From: Hibiscus mutabilis | Lineage: Eukaryota; Streptophyta; Magnoliopsida; Malvales; Malvaceae | Reading direction: 5' to 3' | Assembly (NCBI GenBank): GCA_019671005.1 | Contig: CM033724.1 | Span: forward strand, 20,747,786-20,811,785 | DNA length: 64,000 nucleotides | Shown: one piece after another, positions 21,418 through 34,063 of the stretch | Numbering within the stretch: the first letter of the stretch is position 1 | Layout: every line of letters starts with the position of its first letter | Program-made: the position numbers and the translations under genes | The notes under the pieces: generated by a model | Told to the model about the DNA's origin: nothing | Databases searched by the model: none | What the model saw: only the letters and a program-made list of their open reading frames with translations

Positions 21418-22000
21418 GAAGCCACCTGTATAGAACATATTTCTGCATTATGCTAGCATGACAAAGCACTATAGGAACATGAGTTATAGGAAAACCTATT
21501 ACGTTGGCTGCTAATAGTAAGAGAATGATGTTATTCAGGGGGTCGGGGACTGCGGATTTTTCTTTCTTTTAACTTTTTGGGCGTTTAACAAAATCAAAAC
21601 CTAGTTTTTTTGTTCGAAATCAAAACCTAGTTCAATTCATTACAATCTTCGAATAATTATAAATTAGGGAAAAATTTAACAGAAATTCAGGATGAGGGAT
21701 TTTTTGCTGAAAATTAAACCCAACCAAAGGATCGGAAACCGCAGAAAAATTAAACAAACTCTAAAAACCTAACCACGTCCAAATCGAAACCAGATAGAAA
21801 ATAAATACAGAAATTGAATTCTATAGTTAGATTAAAGTATTACCTTAGAATTTATTGTTGAAGGTTTGGGCAACGTTTAATCTCCCGTGCAACGCAAAAT
21901 CAAGATGAAAATCTGCATGAAGGAGACAAATAACAAAACCGGAGCTCAGAGAATCAGTTATTTAGTGTCGGCTTGCACTCTTGCAAGACGAGGAAGAAAC
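21418..22000 (-). other. 5' UTR, 5' UTR intron and leader exon of RSRC2-like gene
   Basis: The first coding exon has 8 bases of leader (21418-21425) preceded by an AG acceptor (TATACAG). A GT donor (TCTAAG|GTAATAC) at 21843 defines an upstream non-coding exon ending at 21844 and a 418 bp leader intron (21426-21843). The transcription start is not determined; the exon probably extends to about 21950-22050. 5' UTR introns are common in plant RS-type genes and often raise expression. Confidence 0.6.
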
Positions 22001-22244
22001 ACAAAAGAAAATGAAAGGAGAAGGTGGTGGGAGAAAAGATAGGGAGCAAAGGGAAATGATACATATATTGGTGAATGCACCGTCACTGGATTTTTTTTTC
22101 TTTCTACAAGCCGGTTTTTACAACCGTCAAATACATATTTTACTAACCTTTCTCTTATTTTTGTCAAAAGAGGTCGAATAGGGGCCGAAAATCGTGAGTG
22201 CAGTAGACGTTTGAGAGACTATATTAAACTAAATTTCATTTCTT

Positions 22245-24905
22245 CATCCCAGTCTCGAAATAAGCTGTGTCGAGACTGCAATTATTGCTTTCGGGTTCTT
22301 TCCCCAGCCAGTTGCCCCTGTGTGGGAGGGGTCAAGCTTGGAGACTTCTCATTTGTGGGGAATCAAACTATCACGCAACTTGCATTCCGGTTTTCTAAGG
22401 ATTCCCTATTGCTGGCATAGCAGGGACTACAGAAACTATAGTAGCACGGAAATTGCCTGCCGGACAGAGGGCTGTTGGTCCAATTAATTACACAATTCTT
22501 TATTAACGATATGGCTATAAAAAATTCTTCTATCAAAGAAACTATTTTTTGTCCAAGAACATAATCTGCTATCCTAAGCTAGCTTGTTGCCTAAGATACT
22601 AAAATTAGATAGGCTTTCATGCTTCCAATGGGGTATGCTGTCAAACTTGCAACCCCACTCCATCAGTCAATTAGTAACGAGTCCACAATTGAAATTGTGA
22701 AGCAAGGCATGAAACACTCCCCGATAAAAGAACAAAACTACAAAAGAAACTCAAACTTCAACTTCCCTTGCAATTTTATCAAGTGGAACTGGTACAGGGG
22801 ATTCGCGGTCTGGCTTCATAATAAATAGAGGTACTCATTTGACAGATATCCTTTAACGAATTGCCCGATTCCTTTCATCTAACTTGGATTTAAAAGCAAG
22901 CATGATTTTTGATCTTGTAGCTGATAGAAGGATTGGGATATGATTAACGAATGAACCACACTGACACAGAAGAAAAAGACATAGGAGAGAGACATAAGGG
23001 TTTATCAGACAAAGGAAAGAATCTAAGCTTTCTTAAAAGGAAAAGGTACCTTCAAAGATTGGAAGACTTAGCGCAACCGCTTAGCGGAAGGAATATTCTG
23101 AAACCACTAGCTGCAATTAAACTAAAGGAAAACCTTGATCGATATGATATTAATATTTTATTAATGGGCTCAAGCATGCGAAGAAAGCTCTTCGAGCTTC
23201 CCTCATATTATAGAAAGGTTTGTAGAAAGCGGCTCTGTCCTTTTTAAAGAGGTTATCCTTTCCTTTTCTGTCCCCGCTTGTTAGTGTTATAGGATAGCTC
23301 CCCATTCAAGTAAGTCACTTTTCCCGGGTACGCGGTTGCTGTCTTCTTTCTAGCCCTTTGTTTAAGATTGGTAGCAGTCCCTTTTTAGCACCACCTTTCC
23401 TTTTCTTCTCTTTCAGCAGCCTCCAATCGTAGGCTAGCTGAAGACCGAATAAAGCAGTTCAAGCCCGCTTCTAATCTCAACAATGACATCTCAACGATCA
23501 CAATCCGTAGGCTAAGAGGAAAGAACCTAAAACCTTCACTTCAGGATAAACAGAGTCTCGCTGGGAAGCTGAGCTAGGGCATGAAGATAGCAGCTCTAAC
23601 CTTTTTGTCCAGGTGACAGAGCAATTCAACCCGGAAGCTGTGGGATCGAACCGAACTCATCCGGGGTGGATGCCGACAGAGAAGTGAATGCATGGGATAG
23701 ATTAAATTAACTATTCATATGCCTCTCGAAATAAAAATTCTCAATGGACATCTTTGATGAGAAGGCCAGCTTTCAGCACAATTTTCTCTGGCATATTTTG
23801 AAGCTTGCATAACCCCCTATCTAAGCTTTCCTTGCATCGATATCACTCTGCATGCCGAGATGCAATTGTTATATTGACCTCCTCTTTTTCTCTAAGCAAA
23901 CTGGAAACCTTCTGATAACGGGAGATGGTGAGAGTGAGATGGATCTCATCGATTATGGACGCCCTGTGAGCTGTTTTCTCTAAAAGAACCGAAGATATGC
24001 TCTTTTGAGAACGAGCAATGGAGACTAAGTAAGGATACAAAGAACCCCTATACGACGAAGTCTTGAAGTGAATCAAGCTGAAGTAACAGACACTTGAAAT
24101 AAGGTCTTTTTCTACTCGTTTACTGAGCGAATCACTTGACTAACGGTAACGGGCTCCACTAACTGACTTCACTTTTGAGCGTACCCAACTAGCCTTTTTC
24201 CCGAAAGAGATAGATGGAACTAAACCTGTACTAGCTCTAACGTCTCTCTCTGGTCTTTGCTTTGATCGACTTGCCCGTAGAACCTGCGCCTTCCCACTAA
24301 TCCATAGAAGAATCCTGCTTGGAGTGAGAACTGCTTGACGGGTGCGCAACTTACTATTCATATTACATAGATCCTAGCCTTGAACACTGATCCCTATTGC
24401 TTGAAGTTCGGTCCCTACTGCCGAGATACGGAAACTCGTTGATGCGCTTCCTGCCTATGGAACTACGAGAATTACAGATTGACTCCTCCCGCCTGGACTG
24501 CTGAACTTGATTATATTCAATAGCCCCTAGCATCAAGAAAGTCTTAAAGACTTCCGGCACAACGCAGGAATGGGAATACTTCTACCTAGACCGCGTTCAA
24601 CCGATTACTTTACTTGATTCCTTATTGGTAGAGGTGTTGACTCTGTGTACATAATTACATTATACCTTGGTTTCTTAGACTGTGGCTTCTCCTTGATTCG
24701 GATGGAGCCTTAAATTTCGGTGAGCAGAATAAGGGTGGTAGGCTTAGTAGGGCTCAAACCTACAATATAACCGTTATGAGCGGTACGTTTCAACCAATTA
24801 AACTATAAGCCCCTACGGATCTCTACATGCAATTTGCTCACTTCGGGAAGAGCGGAAGGAAAGGGGGACTTTGCTCTATCTGCTTCTTCCTCTTCCCAGG
24901 AATGA
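22245..24905. other. probable mitochondrial DNA insertion (NUMT)
   Basis: The base composition changes to more GC than the flanks, and the texture (no LTR, no LINE, short ORFs without family) resembles plant mitochondrial spacer DNA. The key evidence is an almost complete mitochondrial-type tRNA-Ile(CAU) at 24739-24812. The left edge is placed after the RSRC2-like gene's upstream region and the right edge where AT-rich sequence resumes; both are approximate. The ORFs at 22951-23247 and 24140-24361 have no recognisable product. Confidence 0.6.
24739..24812 (-). tRNA. trnI: tRNA-Ile(CAU), mitochondrial type, probably a pseudogene copy
   Basis: The - strand folds as a 74-base tRNA: acceptor GGGCTTA with TAAGCCT plus discriminator A, D stem GTTT/AAAC, anticodon loop CTCATAA (anticodon CAT at 24776-24778) and T stem GTAGG/CCTAC. 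In plant mitochondria this CAU tRNA is lysidine-modified and reads AUA as Ile. In this nuclear setting lysidine modification is not expected. The T loop reads TTTGAGC where TTCGAGC is usual, and the first anticodon-stem pair is T-T, both fitting decay after transfer. Confidence 0.82.
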
Positions 24906-25432
24906 TTGAGCATGATATTTTAAAGTTTTTTATCAAAGACGAATTTTTCACCGACAGTTCATATAATATTTTCTCATATATATCTAAACACTTTTAATTA
25001 TAGGTACGTATTCCATACAATAACGGTGGAAACAAATTTTTCACAAGCACATTAGTTTTAAAGTTTATGAATTTTATTTATCGTTTATGAGTTTAAAAGT
25101 TTAGGTTTGTAGTTAGAATTTATGTTTTATGGTTGGAATTTAGAGTTTATATGTCAAAACCTAAATCTCTAACATATTACCTTAAAACTTAAACCATAAA
25201 CCTTAAAAATTATAATTAGAACCCTAAACCCTACAATAAAAACCTATAAATCCTACAGTAAAAACCTATAAACCTTAAAAATAATGCACTTGAAGAAACT
25301 TTTTGTTTTTACAATCATTGCATGAGATATTTTTCTTTTTATTATTTGTTAACCCTGCCTCTTCACCAATAAATTCAAGTATTCAACCATGATGCGTTTA
25401 AGCACGGTAGAAACAACGTCCTTGTGATTGTT
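24906..25432. repeat. AT-rich fold-back with telomere-like words
   Basis: A left arm at about 25028-25085 (GGAAACAAATTTTTCACAAGCACATT) is a loose inverted match to about 25263-25312. Between them TTTAGG/GTTTA words on the left face CCTAAAC/TAAACC words on the right. It is probably a MITE-like hairpin. Ends and TSD are not resolved, and the rest of the stretch shows nothing. Confidence 0.45.
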
Positions 25433-27413
25433 GTTTTTAGAACTGAGCCGGCTTATATTATTGAGTAAAAAAAAGGAAAAATAATTACAAAAATCAATGA
25501 AAAAGAAAAAAAAGAAAACAAGCAAACAAAGATGTTCAAAAGGAAGACAAAAGATCATAAAGCCAAAGGAGTAGAAAAGCCGGCCAAAACACCTCCTCAA
25601 CAACAAAGCTGCAAATCCAAGTTCAGCTGAGCAAGGAGGAGATGAGAAGTCCAGAAGGATCGTCATAGCCACAACAAGGGTTCCAGACAAGAGATCTACG
25701 AAGGGTCAGTCCACTGACGGTCATTCGCTGCTGCTTGCACTACACAAGAAGGTACCTCATTCGTCCAAAACCTATTTTCGGAGTCGAGAGAAGAATCCTT
25801 AGCAATCAAATGGGCCACCTGGTTTGAAAATCTAAGAGTGAAGCGAAACATACAATTACTCAAGGATTTTCCCCCTTTTTTCATTTCTCAGGTAATTGCA
25901 CTAATTTCTGAAATATCCTCTGCTACCGATTGAAGTTTTTTAATCACCGATAAAGAGTCACTTTTAATTATAACAGCTTGAAAGCCAAGATCAAGGGCAA
26001 AGAGGACTGCATGTAGCGTTGTTATTGCTTCTACTGCAAACGTCGAGGCCACATGGTTAGTGAACCGTCTACTAGAGCCCATAATTTCCCTTCTGAGTTT
26101 TGAATAACAATCTCTGCCCATGAGGATTTTGTCATAGAGGAAAAGCTAGCATCGAAGTTAGCCTTGATAAACGGAGCAATTAGGGCATTCCAAAGAATGG
26201 CTCGCCTAGTGGGTGAACCTTGCAATCTTGGAGTTAGCACCTCTAACTCCTTACAATATGATTTCACAAAGGTACAAATATCTTCATTCGTTTGGATGAC
26301 CCCTTCATGTATTTTTCTATTTCTCGCGAGCCAAAGTGCCCATAATGTGATTACAATTTTTGTATGTTTAGAAGCTGGAGTAACATCGAGTAATTAGGAT
26401 AACCTTTCTTTAAACGGCATCTAACTAACAAAAATAGGCATGAATAACCCAATAGAGACTAAACTGATGTAGCTAATAAACAGTCTCTTAGAACATGTTC
26501 AGTACTTTCAATATGTGTTGTGCAGACATGACATAGTGAGTTAGTGGCAATTCGTCGATTATAAAGAACATGTTTTGTTGGGATAAAATTATAGATAGAC
26601 CTACATACCTAAATTCTGATCTTTAAGGGGAAATGGATGGACCACAATCTAGAGAGAAGTTGTTTGTCGGGTGCTAACGAGCTATTGTCCATGAGGAGAC
26701 GATAGCCACTCTTCATTGTATAGATTTCAGAGTGTTCATCACACCAATCTAGACAATCAGCATGGTAGAAACTAGAGAGAGGGATGCATAAAATCTGTTG
26801 TGCTTCATTCGTAGAGAAAGTAGCATGAATTCAGTCTACATTCCATGAAGACGTTCCAGGAATTATGTGATTAGAAACCTGGGTAATAGATGGCACCTGA
26901 GGAGATTCAATACGCCTTGGAAATGGGTCAGGGAGCCAGAAGTCATTCCAGACTGAAATCGAGGTTCCTGAACCGACTTTTCATCTAAGATCATTCTGTA
27001 GTAAACCACGAGCACTCCAAATACTCCTCCAAATCATAGAAGGTTGACTACCCAAATGTGAATGTTAGAAAGAAGCATTAGGGAAATACTTGGCCTATAA
27101 GATTCGACTCAGCAACGTAGCAGGATGCAAAAGGAGACGCCACCCATGCTTAGCCAACAATGCCACATTAAATTTCTAAAGGTCACAAAAACTCAATCCC
27201 CATTTCTCCTTCGAGAGGCAAAGGAACTTTTAGGAGCACCAATGTATATCCTATTTTTGCGGAGACTTTTGCCACAAAAAACGAGCCATAATCGTTTCAA
27301 ACCCTTAACATAGAGACTTGGGTAGCAAGAAAACACTCATAGGGTAGACTAGAATAGCATGTAGGATAGATTTGATAAAGATCTTATTTTTTCTTTGAGA
27401 TAAAGAGGGATTA
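25433..27413 (-). pseudogene. LINE ORF2 C-terminus: zf-RVT and RNase H
   Basis: Around 26400-27000 (- strand) the zf-RVT region of plant L1 ORF2 is readable, with a WLPDPFPRR-type string, a FPLKIRI-type string and the Cys/His-rich CHVCTTHIESTEHVL block. Frames 25888-26267 and 25696-25884 carry the plant RVT_3 RNase H: KANFDASFSS, then AVEAITTLHAVLFALDLG, then the late NQVAHLIAKDS block. Stops and shifts divide it. The domain degrades RNA in RNA-DNA hybrids in intact elements. Confidence 0.85.
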
Positions 27414-30400
27414 TGTAACCCCCTCGACCCGGCCTAGCCGCCAGACCGGCCCGAGCGAGTCATTAGGTTTACCGAGGTAAACCATGAGAAGAAACCCTAA
27501 AACGAGACTTTTTTTTTCTTTTCTTTTTATCTTGTCTAGATGCTTAATTAATACCTTACATGTTCATGCTCACAGCAGGTGAAAACTCAACTCATTCGGG
27601 CGTCGAATCGACATTCAATTGGCCTAATCGCAATTTAGGGACCAAATTGCAATTTCGGCAAAATACAAGGTCTACACCAAATTTTAACTTACCTTTCCTT
27701 AATTGAATAGGTTTCATGCTTACATGTCAAAAATTACCATAAAACGATCATTGGATCTATCAAAAATTGCATCCACAATAATAGGGACTAAAATGCAAGA
27801 AAACAAAACCTCATTTTCAAGACAATAACAGAATTACCTGCCACCGTACCAGTACGGTATAACCCATTTTGATACGGTTTGAAACACTATGTTTCGATAC
27901 ACATCTCCCCATACAGGTATGCCCAAATGGTATTAACAAACTTTTGAAAATGCATTGTGGACCATACCGATATGGCTAGTGGTGTTTCGGTACGCGAGAC
28001 TTTGTTTAAAAAGTAGAATCCAGTGGCTGAAACCCGTACCGGAACACCCTCTCCTGTATCGGTACGCTAGGCCAAAATAGCTTAGGCGTATCGTAACACC
28101 CAGCATCCGTATCGAAACTCTATGCTTGATAATGCCCAACAATACCGAAACGCCAAGTAGCGTACTAATACGTATGTGCATTTTTGGTTTGATTTAGCTT
28201 AATAAACATGTTTTTTTAACCACACAAATCACCATATCAAGCGCCAAACATATAACCAACATATTCCAATGATCATGGCTCAATCATTCATTGCATAACA
28301 TCAACTTTTCATGGCATCATTCATTAAAAGTAATCTATAGGCATGCATATCCTAGTTTTTCATCCAAACAATACTCCAAAATGCAAACCATCACCAAAAA
28401 CAAACTTTAGATACCTTTTACAACTCAAGAGCAACCAAGCAATCATGCTCAAACAGGGAGTTCAACAAAACATTTCCCAAAACCAAAACAAGTACCCCAT
28501 TGCCTTTATTCTTATAGTCTAATCCAAACATACTTTGTTAACCAAGTCTTGCTAGGATCCCCTTGCTTCTTGCTGCCTTCCAAGACCTTAATTCTCTGCA
28601 TTGAAGGACAAAAAGAGCGTAAGCACACTAGGCTTAATGAGGAGTGCTCAAATACAATACACCATCAATGCATTTTAAACCATTTCCCAAAAGCATATTG
28701 AAAATCCCACTCAAATCATATTTTCCAACATATAAAACATCATCATGCCTTAAAAATCATGCACTTTAACACTTTCAAAACCAACATATTAAACAATATG
28801 CAACATGTATCATTAACCAACAGCAAATCCATTGCTAACCTCAATTTAAGCCTTCTCATGCATAACAACCATATGCAAAGCTTAAAGAGAAAACATGTAT
28901 AAATCACATTATACAACATAAACCTTTCTATGATACATTAACCATTATATTGGCTTACAAGTGATCATCAACCAAGTCCATTTACCAAAAGAGTTCATCG
29001 GATACACAGATTCAACAAGTGTTCAACCAACACTTTAAGCCATCTCAACTGGAATAACGATACAATAATAATCGCGGTACATTGTCAATCGGGTACTTAT
29101 ACAACCCTTGGGGACACTAACCCCTTTTATCTGTTAGACGCTTAATCCACTAACGGGGTTTTTTAATATTGTTAAATCCCTCTACCGTTAGGGTACTTAG
29201 ATGGAGTTTTCGGTACACAGATCTAAACCCCTCAACATCCAAGGCGACTTATTATAGTGCACTCAATCATATGGCTGACCAACTATATCTGATAACAATT
29301 GTAAAATCACATCACTTGCCAATATAATTAACCATTTACCTCACTATTTTTAACCAGCATTCAACAAACCATTTTTCCAAAGCAACATCACATGCTTTAA
29401 ACACAAGTATAAACCATATATTTACATGGATCACTTACCACATGCATCCATCAGCATTTCATGCTTAAAAATAGCATTTCACATACTTTAAATCATGCTT
29501 AAACAGTAGGTAACATGTAATTCAAATCAAGTGCATAAAACCATTTTAATCTAGCATGACCGAGAGAGAAAATCCACTTTTACTTACTTCTGAGTTTAAA
29601 CCAGTGTATCAAGCTAAGTTTAAACTCCCACAAACCACCTTTAAAACATTCCAAAGCTGGAATCCACGTTCTTACTCACTGATACACGAAACCTCGATTC
29701 ACCGATGCAAAATTAAGTGTCGAAGCCTTCAATGCCTTACCAATCAATTTCGGATCAACTTCCCCTGCTTTGACCACAACACAATAGAGGATTAATGCAT
29801 CTCAATGCATTCAAGACACTGCAAAAACAAATCCTCTCGGATTTCCACAATCCACCAAAACACCCCAATAAAACCTTTATATCATACAATAAAACCTTCC
29901 CAAACACAACAACCGAAATTGTCAATAAAACCTTCCCAAACACAACCCAGCCACAACTTAACAATCTAACACCAATTTTATCACCAATTAACTTTTAGAA
30001 ATAGAACCAAATCAACCTAACACCTCCAGCAAACACATATCCACCAAAACACCCCAAGAACACAAATCTTGCAACCTAAAACAACTAGAGATTCAAAAGT
30101 TTCGGAATTCCATTGATAAGATTGACTTAACAACATCATTATACATCCAAAATATAATCAAAACAATCCATAACACTGGAAAATCAGATTCAATACGAAT
30201 CCTTCATCATTTCATCAATTTTACCCAATTAGATCCATATTTAAACACAAAATCAGATCATAAACTATAAATCAAGGATCAAATACTTTGAATATCAATG
30301 AAGAACCATATAACAGAGGAGATCACAGATCTTACCCCTGTTATGTGATTTCTCCCTCAATTGGCTTGTTTAAAGCTAAGAAAACATGAGATTTCCATGA

Positions 30401-30955
30401 GTTTTTGTAAAACAAAGTTGAATAACCAAGTACTCATAAAAAATTTGAGTAAAAGAAACTCCCACCCCTGGTTTTTGACAAAATCCTGAGTGTTTGGTAG
30501 AAAAGAAGTTGAGAGAAAAGTGTTAGGAAAAGTTATGTTGATTTCTTTGAAAAAGATCAATAACTAACTTTTAATCTTTAATCTTTCTTAATCATCCTTT
30601 TAAAACACATGTTTAAAATGAGTTAATTGAAGGAAGAAACCACCAGCAAACACTTGGTAATTTAGCTCCTTAAGGATTCTAAGAATTTGACCATTTTCAT
30701 TTTAGTCACTTAAAAACAGTTTCCAAAAATTTACATTTTGGTCACCAACCAAAATGTCACATTTCCAAATTCCATTTCCCAAAATTGATTCCACCAAAAA
30801 TCATTATATATTAAAAGATGGTTTTTAACTATTTTTCCATATTTTTATCTTACCGAAAAATATACAGTCCTGAATTCGACTCGAATCTCTAACTCGATCC
30901 ACCGGGCCGTCTAATAATCCCCAAAATTGCTAGGCCCAAAAATTGGGGCGTTACA
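27414..30955 (-). repeat. solo LTR of a Ty3/gypsy element (3542 bp), TSD GATTA
   Basis: It starts TGTAACCCCC at 27414 and ends GGCGTTACA at 30955. An exact 5 bp duplication GATTA flanks it (27409-27413 and 30956-30960). There is no internal region, so this is a solo LTR left by recombination between two LTRs. The - orientation is inferred because the family's LTR start (TGTAACGCCCCAATTTTTGG on the - strand) resembles other LTR starts here. Parts match the LTRs of the element at 34064-45605 (for example GGGCGTCGAATCGACAT and AGGGACCAAAT), so they are relatives. Confidence 0.9.
27842..28170. repeat. GTACCGATAC / GTATCGGTAC motif array (LTR copy 1)
   Basis: Words close to GTACCGATAC or its complement occur about ten times in 330 bp in both orientations, separated by 15-40 bp. 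The same kind of array occurs in three other LTR copies in the window (about 33568, 34485 and 42678). Confidence 0.7.
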
Positions 30956-31189
30956 GATTACACCAATTCTAAACTTTAGAAACCATTTTGTCAAAGAGTC
31001 ACATGAAAGCTTTCTTCTTATCTCGACCAACTACGGAAGGCAAACCAAGATATTTTTCTGGGTTAAAAGTTTTTTCAATTGCCAAAATACGCTTAACATC
31101 ACATTGATTCTCCTCAAGAACATTCAACGAAAAAAATAGCATGGACTTGTCAAAGTTTATTAGCTGGCTGGAAACTGGGCTATACTCAA
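30956..31189 (-). pseudogene. LINE ORF2 piece between RT and zf-RVT
   Basis: On the - strand the plant L1 segment with SMLFF..N and then KYLGLPSVVGRDKKKAF is readable (about 31000-31140). It joins the RT piece to the left of the solo LTR with the zf-RVT piece to its right. Confidence 0.82.
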
Positions 31190-31725
31190 TGGGGTGAGCG
31201 TTCTATCGAGTCAAGTTGAGTCAAAAAATTTTTTTGAGTTATTCAAGTTGATGCATCATATTTTACAACTTAAACTTTATTTGAATTTTTTTTATTATAG
31301 TCGAGTTTATGAAATTCGAGTCGAGTCGAGTTTTCGAGTTCTTATACAAATTTAATTGTAATTATTTATCATATTATGATACAGTTTGATTCTAATTTAA
31401 ACTACTTTCTCTAATCATATAAGTTATGTATATATATATATTTCTTCATGTTTTCTTCATATGTGACATATTTTACCGTATTTTTATACCGGCATATGTA
31501 TACTAGGAAAAGTTGGGGACTTGACTCGAACTTAAAAACCAATCCATTAACTATTAAAAATTTTGAGTTATTCGAATTTCTATTTTATAACTCAAACTTT
31601 ATTTAAATTTTTTTCGAGTCGAGTTTATAAAATTTGGAGTTGAGTCAAATCGAGTAGAGTTTTCACCTCGAGTCAAGTAAAAAATTTTGGTTTTTTCAAG
31701 TCGAGTCAATTTTTGCTCGCCCTTA
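31190..31725. mobile_element. hAT-type MITE (536 bp)
   Basis: The termini TGGGGTGAGCG and (other strand) TAAGGGCGAGC form a short inverted repeat of the GGGTGAGC type found in plant hAT MITEs. The flanks are ATACTCAA (31182-31189) and ATACTCAT (31726-31733), an 8 bp duplication with one mismatch. The interior is built from TCGAGTC/GAGTCGAG words on an AT-rich background and does not code. Confidence 0.82.
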
Positions 31726-31733
31726 ATACTCAT

Positions 31734-32112
31734 AGAGAATATTCTTCAATGCATAAGCTCCCCTAGTTGTGGCTTCTCCAAAGATAAGACTATCGTCCGC
31801 AAAGAGCAGATGTGTGATAGTCAGGCCATGTCGGTTAAGGCAGAAACCATTTAGAAGACCTTATTATACTACTTGCCTCAACATGGAAGAAAGCCCTTCA
31901 CTGTAAATGAGGAACAAGAAGGGACTCAATGGATCTCCTTGACGAAGACCCTGAGATGGTACAAATCTTTCACCCACAAGTCTATTGATAATGACCCAGT
32001 ATGATACAGTTGTAATGCACCTTGATATACAAGAAATCCAACCATCTGTGAAGCCCATCTTTCTCATTATAGCAAAAACAAAATTCCACTCAACTCGATC
32101 GTAGGCTTTGCT
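31734..32112 (-). pseudogene. LINE ORF2 reverse transcriptase, palm
   Basis: On the - strand the frame 31864-32107 holds AYDRVEWNF, IMRKMGF and GLRQGDPLSPFLF, the core RT blocks of L1. After a stop at 31864-31866 the catalytic Phe-Ala-Asp-Asp is intact at 31792-31803. The frame upstream continues across the solo LTR at 46320, so the two LINE halves join without loss once the duplicated TTGCT is counted once. Confidence 0.9.
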
Positions 32113-33984
32113 TGTAACGACCAAAATTCCCGGGTTAGTGAATCAGGTCTTGGGATCGGGTTACGGGCCTTTATTTTGGATGAATAGGTTAAGGGCTTTT
32201 AGGCTCGGGCCCATTAATTTTGGAAGAGAATGATTGAATTTTAAATATGTAGGTGGATAGTTGAAAGTGGAAGAGATATGATAGAGGAGAGAGAAAAAGG
32301 AAAAGTGAATAGTGGGAGAGAGAAGAGGAAATGAGAGAAAAGTTAAGGGAGGAGATTTAAAACTCTGATCTATAGAGATCTAGCCGTCTATTTTTGACAT
32401 CTCCACCGCCATTGTGTTCATCTCATTAAGACGAATTCACCGGTACCAGCGACACCACCATCGAAGTTATCGTTAGAGAGGGTGGGAGAAAGAAAGTTTT
32501 GGGTTGTTAATTTGAGGGTATTAGAGGGCTCAAAACAAAAAATGGAGGCCACCATCAAAATACCAGCTCGAGGATAGTTGGCTAGTGAAATTTGGCTACC
32601 ATCTGTCGTCGGAAGCCGTCGTACGCGCCACCGACCGCTCGTGGGCATCGTCCTGAGAGGTTGGAGCCATCTGAGCCGAGCAACATAGAGCCAAGCCGCT
32701 GAGCCGAGCTGTATTGATAAGCTATTGACCCTGAGCCGAGCTGCGTTGATGAGCCGTCGATCGCCGAGTTGAGCCATATTGACAAGCCATTGACATGCCG
32801 AGTCGAGCCAAAGTTGACTGCACCGCCAGCCGCCGTTGACTACGCCGCTACCGTTGACCGGCATTAACTTTTTCCGAGAGACCCTACCTAGGGTTTTTTG
32901 ACTTTTTGAGTCTGTTGGCGCAGTCTGTTTTGGCAAGTTTAAACTCGGTACGCTATTTTTACGTATTTGACCTTGTGTTTTGATTAGAGGTGTAGGGAAT
33001 TAATGTATTTCCATATTCATTTTTATATGAGGAATATTCAGGGTTGGATATTGGATCAAGTGGAATATTTGGGAAGCTCGGATGAGGATTTATTGCTTTG
33101 GTTTAAGGTTAGTACACCTAGAACTCCTATTGCTTCATGAGCATCATAAATGTGATTGCCTTGCGTGTTAGTATATGCAAATTAAGTAGATGGTGGATAT
33201 GCATGATTGGAGACCGATAGTATGAGATGTAATATCTGTGTAAGGCGTGATGATGTTGTGAATATGATGAAACTCATAGAAGCTTTAGAGACCATTTAGG
33301 GTCGTTTAAGATGCTCGTATAATTAGTTGTTGATTGCTTGATTTGGTTGATAATTGTGATGCTTTGTGTGATTGTTCAAATAGACTGATGGGATTCGATA
33401 GGAATTATATGTAAGGGATAAATAATGGTAATGTTCGAATAAATAGTTATGAGACTGGTAATTAATATTAATTGATTAAATGTGTTAGTAAACAAACATT
33501 AATGATTTTCATAAGCTTTAGGGATCAAATAAAGTGTTGTAAATTCATAATTCAGGGAAATGGTACAAACCCGTACATAGGGTATCGGTACGCGTGTGAG
33601 TACCGCTACTAAGGGTACCGTATCAATATTCTTATTCGAGTATTAGTACCCACTGAATGAAATAATCAATAATGATATTAAAAAATGGAAATTGACATGG
33701 GATGTTAATGAGCTAATACGGATTAATGAGATAATTAATGAAGATATTAATGTACTATTACATAATGAATTAATAAGTCGGTAAACTTAATTGGGTTGCT
33801 TGTGGTAATAGCAACCATAAGAGATCCTTGGCGGATCGAGAAATGCTATGTGATGTATTTTGATTGTGTCAATGTTGTGTGTTGTTACGTGCCAAGTAAA
33901 GGCACTTGTATGATTGAGTCACCTTTGATTGATGGGATCTGAATACTCAGAGAAAGAGTATTGCAACACCATGGTTAGAGATGT

Positions 33985-34063
33985 CAAATTTACGTTCCTG
34001 ATCGCTGTGTGACACCAGACCTCATTTGATGATACTCAAGGAGAGATACCGAGTATGAGTGTA
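33985..34063 (+). repeat. tandem repeats of about 60 bp in solo LTR, continued at 45606-45745
   Basis: A unit with ACGTTCCTGA(G/T), GCTGTGTGACACCAG and CTCA-rich spacer occurs here and three more times to the right of the nested element (45606-45745). The nested element inserted inside this repeat. Confidence 0.7.

Noticed and set aside
22951..23247. 98-codon ORF as a nuclear gene
   Set aside because: It lies in the probable mitochondrial insertion and shows no family or splice context.
32418..32936. 172-codon ORF on the - strand
   Set aside because: It lies in the GC-rich part of the solo LTR and has no recognisable domain; openness is explained by composition.
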